From Toxonevra muliebris (lineage: Eukaryota > Arthropoda > Insecta > Diptera > Pallopteridae): a stretch of DNA of 64,000 bases. The first letter of the stretch is position 1, and the number at the start of each line of letters is the position of its first letter. The DNA lies in the NCBI GenBank assembly GCA_963691655.1, contig OY829326.1:82267235-82331234 (forward strand), written 5' to 3'. The position numbers were made by a program, and so were the translations under genes. Under the pieces are notes generated by a model that saw only the letters and a list, made by a program, of their open reading frames with translations, was not told the origin of the DNA and searched no databases. This document shows, one piece after another, positions 54,604 to 64,000 of the stretch.

Positions 54604-55750
54604 CCATCTTGATCAAAAAGTTCCCGGAATAACCACCGTGTAGCGCTACCATCGTTTCGATTTGAGTTCTGTTTTTTTTTTGTTAAGTTGGTACATCTGT
54701 TGTTGATATTCCCTCTAAATCTTAGCGTCATAGCTTGACATTTGCAAAAGTTACGTAGCCAAGAGTACATCTATTTCTGTGTGTGTCGGCGATTTTTTAC
54801 AATTTTATTTAATTGTATTGTATTAAATTTTGGGTAAAAAACGGATTTAATGGTGCACGAAAGTTGGAAATGTTGGAAAAGTGTTTCGGCAACGATTCTC
54901 TAAAGAAAACGGTCGTATACCAGTGGCGCGAGCGGTTCAAAAGTGGCCGCGAGTCAATCGAAGATGATGAACGCAGTGGCAGACCATCGACAACGAAAAC
55001 CAACGAAAACGTTGATAAAGTAAAAGAAATTTTGGTCAATAACCGCAAATTAACCATCAGAGAGATAGCAGAGGGCTTGAACATTGCCTATGGATCCGTC
55101 CAAGACATTTTGGTTAATGGTTTGGGTTTCCGTCGTGTAGCAGCAAAGTTGGTGCCAAAAGACCTCAATTTCATGCAAAAAAGAGACCGTGATTACGCCG
55201 CAAAAGACATGATTTGCGAGGCTGAATCCGATCCCACGATCATCAAAAGGATCATTACTGGAGACGAGACGTGGGTTTATGAGTACGACACGCAATCCAG
55301 ACATCAGGCAAGTGAATGGCATTCACCAAATGAGCCGAGACCAAAAAAAACCACGTCGTTTTCAATCAAAAAAGAAGGCAATGCTCACGGTTTTCATGGA
55401 TTATAACGGAGTAATTATTCGTAATTTTTTGACGAAAAATGTAACAAATAGCATCCAACAGCCACGGAACTCACCTGATTTGGCTACCTGCGACTTCTTT
55501 TTGTTCAATCGAGTTAAAAAAAACATTACGGAGAACGCGTTTCAGCAGCCGAGAGGAAGTAATGGAAAAATCGCAGGAAGCACTGATGGACAAACCGAAT
55601 ATAAAAAATGTTTCGAGGATTGGATCAAGCGCTGGCATAAGTGTGTTGCAGTCGATGGGGATTACTTTGAAGGGGACAATATAGATTTAAATGAATAAAC
55701 TTGTATTTTTAATTTTCTGAATAAATTCGGGGAACTTTTTGATCAAGGGG
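54604..55750 (+). mobile_element. mariner element, internally deleted
   Basis: Inverted ends share CTTGATCAAAAAGTTCCC(G/C)GAAT and are flanked by TA at 54602-54603 and 55751-55752. The 1,147-bp element carries a broken transposase on the plus strand. Confidence 0.9.
54813..55698 (+). pseudogene. mariner transposase lacking the second catalytic Asp
   Basis: The first part reads KTVVYQWRERFKSGRESIED and ERSGRPSTTK (helix-turn-helix 1), LTIREIAEGLNIAYGSVQDI (helix-turn-helix 2) and ITGDETWVYEYD (first Asp). A frameshift near 55340-55380 leads to VFMDYNGVIIR joined directly to NFLTKN, skipping about 55-60 residues that should include the second Asp. It ends with SPDLATCDFFLF (third Asp) and QKCFEDW-like KKCFEDWIKRWHKCVAVDGD. 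Deletion plus frameshift make it inactive; its ends remain recognisable substrates. Confidence 0.88.
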
Positions 55751-55752
55751 TA

Positions 55753-56367
55753 TGTGTTTATTTTATGGAAAATAATATGCCATTGTATTATTCACGAAAC
55801 ATACAATTGACCAAACAGACTTAATTTGCCTAATATAGGGAAAAATCTTAAAAAACTGTAAGATTTACAAAAAAACAGATTTCATTTTTGAAATCAAGAC
55901 ACTATTATTTATTAAGAAACGAAACTTCATTAAGTTCTGACAACTCCTTCTATTTTTGTTCCACGCTTGTATGGAAATGGAGCACTGTGCGTAGTTCCAA
56001 CCGCAGCCTCGACCATTTTATTTTATTTATTTATTTAAGATCAAACATTAGTGCAATTAAAATCTTTTATAGCACAAACAACAAAGGAACCATTCCCGGG
56101 TACGATTCCCGGCTAGAGTATTTCTTTTCTATTTTTTTCCTTTCTCGGAGCGGAATTTCACGAACTCTTAATAATTTAATAACAAGCATTTTCTTTAAAA
56201 ACACTTATAGTCAAAAAAAGATGAGTATGCTTTAAATTAAAACCAATCAAAGCAGGCAAATCGACTTAAATAGTTAGGTTCGCTGGTGTGTAATCTTATG
56301 GACCTTCCGGATATAAATTTATATGCAATACATGCTAAAGGTTCATTTCAAAGGGCATGGTTCAGGC
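55753..56367. other. Unassigned sequence
   Basis: No gene recognised. A GC-richer TTCCCGGGTACGATTCCCGG stretch at about 56091-56110 looks superficially like a tRNA T-arm and might be a SINE scrap. Confidence 0.3.
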
Positions 56368-56372
56368 TTTAA

Positions 56373-56552
56373 GGCTCAATTATGCATAAGTAAAGCAACG
56401 TAGCGTAACGGAACGTAAAAATCTATCGACGATAGAACTCTATTTTGCGTTACGATTTCGGTAATAACTTGCACTCACTGCTCATATCGCAGATATTTAT
56501 ATGACAGTTGGCAACGTTACGTTACGTTCCATTACTTGTGTATAATTGAGCC
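56373..56552. mobile_element. MITE, 180 bp, TTTAA duplication
   Basis: Ends GGCTCAATTATGCATAAGTA and (reverse) GGCTCAATTATACACAAGTA differ at two positions in 20. TTTAA flanks both sides (56368-56372, 56553-56557). Subterminal ACGTAACG-type motifs are repeated in both halves. Confidence 0.82.
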
Positions 56553-56557
56553 TTTAA

Positions 56558-59500
56558 TTTCTGATATTAACGAAGCTTGTAACACGTCAGGGTTCAGCTC
56601 CACAATTTTTAAAAATGGCCAAAAACACTGTTACGTGATGTAAAGTTTTGGACCACAGATTCGTGTTCAGCATAGAAAATTCATTTAGAAACATTAGAAA
56701 CCATGTTAATCGCACAAAAAAACTTGAAATTTGCGTGGCAGTGTAATCAATCTGGCGAAGCACGCAGTTTTTCTAAGCATTTTTTTCATTGAGATCCGGA
56801 AAAATTCCATCTAAGAAAAATAATATCGAAGGAGATCATAGGAAAACCATTGAGGTTCCTCTGCATATAAAATTATTTCCCGGAAATTGTTTGAGGATTA
56901 ATTTTGACATCCTTTAAAAATTAAAGTTTTGCATTTACAGCAAATTTTTTATTTCAAATTCTGACCTTTTTTGTTTTCTAATAAAACTTCATTTAAATAC
57001 TTATGCTTTAGTTAAAAATTGTTCAAGTCTTTAAGAACATAAGAGGCAAGCAAACTGCTACGAGAAGCATCCTTCATGAGGCATATAGCCATGCATACAC
57101 TCACACATATGCTAGATTATTAATATCAGAACAATTCGTGCGGTTAGTGGCAGAGAGAACGGAGGTGGGTGGAATTATGTTAGCCTGCAGCGTATTTCAT
57201 CAAGTAAATATGTCAGCACAATTCACAGGAATTTGTTATAAGAAGCAATAAAATATGTGCATATGTAAAAGATGTAACAATTTTGTTTTTATTGCTATTG
57301 TATGTAGTTATACTTTAAGGACTCGAGCATCATCACAAAAAAGACAGCGTGAAATCTTTAAGCGCAAACCAATCGCTCACTACTGCACTAGTTTCCGATG
57401 TCAGTCATTTGAATTTGAATTTAACAAATAAATTCAGATGGGTAACTTTGAATGTAAATATGTGTGTATGTACACTAGGGTGGACCTTATATACATGTAT
57501 AATATCTTGAAAAAATTATAACTATGTAATTAAAGTTTTTTCGAGAGGGAAGGAAGGCGGGTGACACCTATTTAGTTCCTTTCGCCCTACAAATCATATA
57601 CGTAATATTTGAGTCTGCGCTGGCAAGAAGAAGATGTGGCACATTTGAGTTGAAAAAGAGGAATGTTTGGACCTGTAGAATCCGGAATTTTTTTAAACAC
57701 ACTACGCAATATAGTTTCGTAGATGTGAGGCCACAAGTTTCGTTATTATACAGTTTTTGGAAGTACAATTTTAAATTGTTCAAGTTGAATTTATTTCTCA
57801 TTGAAGACGCAAGAGAAATAAATCCGTTGTACGGAATGGAAAGTTTTACAATTTGTGCTATCGTGTTACCGTGCAAGGGCATATACTAGACTTAGAGAAT
57901 CAACCTATTGTTATTTCTGTATGCTTAACTCGAAATTTTTCTTCTTTTTTTTTTGAGAAAATCACAATTATAGTTATCATGACCCTCCACTCCCTAAAAC
58001 CCTATAAAGTCAAATAAAATTGCCGCGAGGAAAAAATAACAGTAGTGCGTTCTGTAACTCTTCTCGATCGCAGTTCTCCACGTACTCATTTACTTTTAGT
58101 TAAATATCATTTGCATCAATGATAAATTTTTGCTGTTAAGGAAATTATATTTGCATTTTTTGATTCTTGCATTTATGGAATTGACTAAAAGTGCTAAAAA
58201 GGATGCTGTGGCTTAACAATGCAAGGCTGCGCATAGCCTAATGTGGAACGCACGAATTGTGTACTCCTCTCCTCATCAAATGGGTAAGTTCCGTCAGCAG
58301 TTGCTTGGCAGCGCCTCTGCTGAAGCGGAATAGCTCCACAACTCTCGCTTTCGAAATATGGAGAGGATCGAATAAATCTGATAGTTTCTATTGGTGTGAC
58401 ACGTTGCTCTCATATGGGACTATTTACTTAAATCCTAAGACTAATTCAATTCAATTACTTTTCCTTTTGTTTATATTTATTAACGTAATAATATGCAAGC
58501 AAATGTAGGTAATAAAGATATTTGCAAATAGAACAACAAGCAAAGGTTGCAAATAAAGAAATTTTATTGAAGAAAATTACATTTATTTGTGTGTACACAT
58601 GTGACATTTGATTCAATTTTATATATTCATTTTCTATTTCTATTCTATTCTTGCACCCCGATTTTTCAACCACTGGCTGAAAATAAGTTAAAATTGCTCA
58701 AATTGATTTAATTTTTTAAATTTGTTTTTCAAATGTTTTTTTTTTTTTTTAAATAAATAGTAAAAACAAAAACTGACGCAATTTGTACTCTGGGGGTTCC
58801 AAATCGTCTAATATGGAGAATTGAATATCTTGAAAACAAGAGCTAACATAGAAAAACGTCCAGCACCATTGAATTAGGCGTACTCGAATTAGGCTTACCA
58901 CCTGGGTGGTTGAAATGAATTTTACTTATGTGTTTAAAAAAATCATTTATTTAATAAATACAACTAACATGAATTTTAAGCCTGAGAAACTCATGGGGAA
59001 TGATCGAAACTGCGTAATTTCGGCTCAGAGGGAACATAGTATAAAACCAATTAAACTGTCAGAAAGCCGATTTTCTCTATTGTTGATACGTTGGTCACCT
59101 GGTACCTCCATGTAAAATGCCTCGTAAAATGCCAAGATTTGCACACTTTGCAAGTTTCGATGTTTTTCTTAAGGTCCTTAATATACTTTATTGCTTCATC
59201 GTTTTTGTAGGAAATATTATACTCATTTAAAAGTTAACAATTTCAAAAGAGTAAATAAAACATAAAAACGCTACGCGTTACTTAACTATTATAATTCATT
59301 CTCATTGAGATCAATGCTTTCTTCATATATATTCCATAAAATAAATAAAATTATTAGTATTAAAATTACAGCAGTTGCTTTTTTCATATCTAATTAGTCC
59401 TTAGGTTAAAGTATAAAAATATGCAAATATACAGTGATTCACAAAATTGACCAAAAAAGCTTTTTTAGGACACGACAAAACGGAGGCTAAAAGTGATGTG

Positions 59501-59922
59501 TGCTTCGACATCGAGGGGCAGAGGAACTAGTATGGGAGAGTAAATGCTACTTCTTTCGTGAATAGATATGTGTGTGAATATTTTGGTTTCGTCTCTTTAG
59601 AGTATGTGAACGCGAATGCATAAGAAAACATCGTGCTTAGTTATACTTTACTAAAGTTTTTTGGATTGATTTCATAAAACTAGTAATTGGTTTACCAGGT
59701 AAGCAATGGCTTTTTCAATTACCTTTGTTTTGTGGAACTCTTAAATTACAGTATTAAATACATATGTATTATTCCTGCTTGGATGTTACTTTAAGAGATC
59801 GAAAAAGAGAGCAGCAGCTGGCGCACTAGTGCCTGCTGATCAAGGATAACAGCAACATTTTTTACGTTTTCCAGCCTTAATTTCAAAGTTCCAACTTTAG
59901 TTTTTTTATAGCATTTAACCGA
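56558..59922. other. Unassigned sequence
   Basis: No convincing gene. Open frames at 57568-57889 (both strands), 58257-58508 and 58906-59115 carry no recognised motif. A/T runs lie near 58736-58750. It may be unique DNA or very old repeats. Confidence 0.3.
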
Positions 59923-59926
59923 TTAA

Positions 59927-60554
59927 GGGGTGATGGCCGAAAAAAAATGAAAATTTTTTATTACATTTTCCAAATTTCATAGAAATCTGAGCACTAGAAC
60001 CAAAGTTACAACTGCCAACAGCGCGCTACCTCCAACTACCTCCGACATGGTGCCGAAAGTTTAAACGCGATTATCTCAAAACTTTTTTTTCCAAAAAGTG
60101 CGGTTGCGGTGAGCACAGTTTTTCAAGAACCGTCATTCCGATCAGACTGAATTTTGGCAGGCTTATTTATAACAATAATAACCTCTGAGTGAAGGACGGG
60201 TTTTTAATTTCAAGCAAAACTTTTTTTTTCTTGCTGCAAAAATCGAAAGCTCAGACGTTCAAAAATCAAACTTTTTGGAAAAACGATCACCATTTTTGTA
60301 AAAAAAATTAATTCTTCAAAACCTTCGTTCACTCAGAGCGTGAAGGTACAAACCACAGTTTTTTTGTGTTCCTTCCTTATCATGCTCCCCTTGAGAGATG
60401 TCGGGAAAATTGTGTGTTTGGCACAATGGCTGTAGTGACTCCAGTTATATAAATAGACGTTTAGTTAAAAAAAAAAAAAATTGTTTGGTTTTTCCAAAAA
60501 AAAAAAAATAAATAAAAAGGCCCATTTTTCCCGAGCACAAGTGTATATAACCCC
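59927..60554. mobile_element. Possible TTAA-flanked non-autonomous element
   Basis: Both sides carry TTAA (59923-59926, 60555-60558) and the ends begin GGGGTGAT / (reverse) GGGGTTAT. TTAA duplication is a piggyBac hallmark, but the matching ends are short and the first bases are unusual for that family. The interior has no transposase. Confidence 0.4.
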
Positions 60555-60558
60555 TTAA

Positions 60559-63500
60559 GCTAATCTCGGTACTCATTGGATCGAATACAGCAAAGTTTTT
60601 TTTTCTTCCTTAATGATATCTAATTTAAGTTGACTGCAGAAAGAAGTATTTATAAATACTTTAGTGTTGAAATTGCAATTTTTTCAACCTTTATTGCAGA
60701 ATATTTTTTTTTGTATTCTACCTGACTTCATTTTTTCATTTAACAATATTACCGCGATTGCACTGAACTTAAATCCTTCGAAAGTACCCATTTAAATTCA
60801 CCCTCCAGGTGAAATACATTTTGTCTTAAAATGGCATGGTGGAGAACGAGAAAGTGCATCATCGTTTACGTAAAATTTCACTTTTATTCATGCAATTTTT
60901 TGCTTGTGCTTTTGTTCTTACACATTTATAAATTGCCCTACAATGCTTTTCGGTAAACATTTACTTTTTCTCCTTCTAGGATTATGTCAGGATAAATCGC
61001 GACCAGCAGCACACACCGCGCAGTTAGGGATGGGACTTGCTTGACACAGGGCGGCATATTCACCCACACCCCACGCTATGTATGCACATAATCAAAAATG
61101 CGACACTTAAGCATTTTCATTCAATTTTCTGCTGCACCTCACCGCACCGCCACCGCAAAAACTACTTAAGATTCAACAAAGTCGAGTCGATTTTTAAGAT
61201 GATAATGAAAAAGAATAAGAAGCAGAAAAAATCTCCGTCAAGTCTTTAAAAGATAAAAGTCCATCAATTTCACTTGTCATTGTGTGGTGTGGAAAAAAAG
61301 TTCAGATTCAGACGTGTAAAAGTGCGAAGATTTCAACATCAGTGAGAGTGTATCTGATAAATTGAAAATTATATTTTATGAAGTGATTTAGAAGATAATG
61401 TGAGGGATAGAGTTTTCATGCTTTTTACTACTTTTTGTCAGCGATTAGGAAAAGAGTTCATGAAGATAAAAGTAATTTCATTTCTTCTCAACATGTGCAA
61501 CATAATTTTTTAATTATTTTTGGAATTGACGTGGGACATACATACATCCTATTGCTATTCAAATGATCGATGATTTTGCTATACAGGAAAGAAGATTTCT
61601 ATTGAATTGATGAACGTGCGCAAGAGAAATATCTGATCGTGCCAAGGTTCAGAGAAAGAAATGTCTTAGTTGGCATTTCCTGGAGAACATTGAATGGTAT
61701 ATAAAGAACCTGGGTGCTAAGCCATGGCTTTTCCTTCAAATAAACAACAAAAATAAAACTGCTTTATATATTTTGAAGCATTTACGTAATACTACCCTAC
61801 ATCTAGTTAAGGGTATTTATGGCTAGGTGCAACTACTAAATATGTAGTTGCAAACTATTCAAATTCTTAAAATACAAAATAAGAAGGCCTCCACTCTGCA
61901 ACGTGCAATATTTACACGTTTAGACTTTTCATTAATTACCATTTCTGACTTTTAAAATTGGATACAACTTCCGTTTCATTCGCAAATGTTAAAATGTAAA
62001 TGTGGCACAGCGATTTCTCTTGCAGGATAACAACACAGAACTACATACAAAGGTTGCCAGTACAAACTGGACCGCAAAGGGAAATGCATTTACTACGAGT
62101 TTATGTGAATGTATACTTGGTTGATGTGTGTGTTCATGTACAATAGCCTGGAAGCATTTAGACAGCCGCTCCCCAAAGTATACTTTTGAAAATTTCAAAA
62201 TTAAAGTGTGTTATGCAAAGTACTGCGTTGCGTGTCTTGCAGTCGTTTGTGTTATAATGAAAAATCCTTTGAATGTTTTTCTTGTTGTGGGCGGTACGAG
62301 CAATTAAATTTTTAGTAAGAATTTAGCTGAAAATTGTTGGAAATTTTCTACTTATTACCAAAAATCTACAGAATATATTGAAGAAAAACTCATTTTGGAT
62401 GTGTACATACAAACACATATTTACCTACATACTACATATGTATGTATTTTAAATATATTATAGAGTTTTTCCAGGTCAGTGTTGCCAGAAGAGGGGGTTT
62501 CCCCCGTTTTCCGGGAATTTTTTACCCAAAAGGGAAAACGGGGAAAACCAATCTTAAAAACGGAGAAAATTAGATAAGCAGTGCGAAAATTCCATTCTGT
62601 TACAAAGTCAACAATTTTACAATTATCTGAGTCAACCTGAGAATTTATTTGATTTAAAGTTAGCTGTAAGTATGGTTACCACTTTGATACAATTCTACCA
62701 AAACTGGTAATTTTTTTTCTATTTTTCTGCGTTTGGTACATTGGTACTTATTTTTAAAATTTGGTACATTCTGTGGGTTAGTTAGCTTTTACATATAGCA
62801 ATTAAGGATTGCAAACATATTTTCAATATACTTTGTGAGGTCATTTTCCAAGAATAAGGGGGTGTAGGGTGTTTTGACATTCTGGGACCCTCATACTTTT
62901 TGATAAGCAAACTTTTTCCCAAATACACTATAATACTTTATCATTCATTTAACCTGATGGCAATATTGTTCTAAGCTGTACTTAAAAAACTCCCAAAATT
63001 TGGGGTATGGATCTTAGATGTAGATTCTTGTCTTTACAAAAAATTTGCTTCTTTTTCTACTCAACAACTTTTCTATAGACCCCAAAAAGGATAAACCATA
63101 AATTAAGAATGTCCTAGAACAGTCTTAAAAAAACCATTTTCATGATTTCATGTGCCGTTATCTCGAAAACCTGACGTGATAGAGTAAAATTTTTAGATTT
63201 GAACTCAGCGACCCCAAATTGAACGAAAATCTAGGAAAAAAGGAATTTCAATTTTACTAAAAAAAAAAGCAAAACGAAAAAAAAATAATTTTTAGATACT
63301 TAATATCGCAAAAATGGATGGATTTAAGGCTTTGTCCTGTTCTGAGACCCTAGTTTGTATTCAAAAATAAACATTTTTTTTTCTCACATATCCACATCCG
63401 GTTTCTACTCCAAATGCCAGTTTTTGAATAAACTTTCTATTTTGGCCAAAGAAGACCTATTAGGAGAATATATATGCCTTTGCAGTGTTAGGACAAAACT

Positions 63501-64000
63501 TTTCTTTCACCTTTTCGTATAATAGATTCTCAGACGTATAATCGAGAAATGCACAGTTATTTCCTAAAAACGCAGAAAACGCCAATGCATGAGCACAAAA
63601 ACCGACCAAATTGAACGGGCTGTACTGAGGTTATACAAGGTTTTTATTGTTATGTCAAGTAATTTTCAGCTATTATAGTCGTTACTCTGGTTCCAAATAT
63701 GACCCCATATATTGTTGGACAGTGTTATAGAAATATTTAGAATAAACATTTTTAAACAGTTTCTGTTTGTATTGGGTTTGGCCAGAGGAACCATCACAGC
63801 CCCATTTACTTTATAAAAATAAATGTTCGAATTAAATATTGTAAAGATACAGAATCCAACCAATTACTTTTCTTAGATAAAAACGCTTCCTTTTTCGGTG
63901 AGGCCTACGCTCATTAAACGACGGAATAATGTTCTTTTGAATACATATCACTAATGAAAATTAATAATTTTCTTTTAAAATCGTTGATAGTGCCTCAACT
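60559..64000. other. Unassigned AT-rich sequence
   Basis: No gene is supported; the open frames at 61037-61249, 61989-62198 and 63666-63863 show no motif. A hairpin at 62502-62543 (CCCCGTTTTCC / GGAAAACGGGG, 20-base loop) follows CAGTGTTGCCAGA at about 62477, which resembles a hAT end, but no partner end was found. Confidence 0.3.

Noticed and set aside
53000..54610. TGGTATAA pair as possible ends of the DD37E element
   Set aside because: The right-hand match overlaps the TA-flanked end of the mariner at 54604, so it is not evidence for DD37E ends.
57568..57889. Overlapping open frames on both strands at 57.6-57.9 kb
   Set aside because: Neither shows a domain pattern or codon signal that sets it apart from random sequence.
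62477..62545. hAT-like start CAGTGTTGCCAGA with hairpin
   Set aside because: No matching right end or 8-base duplication was found within several kilobases.
1..64000. tRNA, rRNA or CRISPR loci
   Set aside because: No cloverleaf with acceptor stem was found apart from SINE heads, no rRNA-like blocks, and no regularly spaced direct repeats with unique spacers.

Overview
The window looks like repeat-dense, AT-rich insect chromatin, most likely from a brachyceran fly. That is an inference from the mix of mobile elements: maT, mariner and Tc1 elements, hAT and P-like elements, a Penelope-like element, an R1-clade LINE and a tRNA-derived SINE. Species and chromosome cannot be read from the sequence. 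No intact single-copy host gene was found. The only host-like coding trace is a broken MADF/BESS protein near 24.3-25.1 kb, which may itself be transposon-derived.

Layout. 1-4.8 kb: an LTR retrotransposon with near-identical LTRs, gag and protease but no usable reverse transcriptase; the window opens inside its 5' LTR. 5-6.5 kb: decayed P-like (THAP9-type) transposase. 7.3-9.4 kb: a TA-flanked MITE, a foldback, and a structurally intact maT (DD37D) transposon. 9.5-13.1 kb: Tc1 relics, then a SINE split by a Penelope 3' fragment and by a hAT-like element; a second Penelope fragment carries a complete hammerhead ribozyme motif. 14.8-20.7 kb: THAP/P-like pieces, a compound inverted-repeat element, two MITEs and a LINE fragment. 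22.3-30.3 kb: MITEs, MADF/BESS relic, mariner relics, a decayed PHD-type LINE and a 1-kb hAT derivative. 30.6-32.8 kb: a Transib-like element whose two ends look like 23- and 12-spacer recombination signals. 33.5-37.7 kb: Tc1 relic and MITEs. 38-47.5 kb: a Penelope-like element with GIY-YIG endonuclease, split by a 5.3-kb R1-clade LINE and by a hAT MITE that itself holds another hAT MITE. 47.5-50.3 kb: Tc1 remnant and a motif-rich unknown repeat with a SINE. 50.8-53.1 kb: no recognisable gene. 53.1-55.8 kb: an open DD37E transposase and an internally deleted mariner. 56-64 kb: mostly unclassified sequence with two small elements.

How they fit together: these are independent insertions, not an operon or pathway. 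Relative ages can be read from nesting and target-site duplications. Only the maT element, and possibly the DD37E gene, keep an uninterrupted transposase; the rest are dead or dependent on enzymes from elsewhere.
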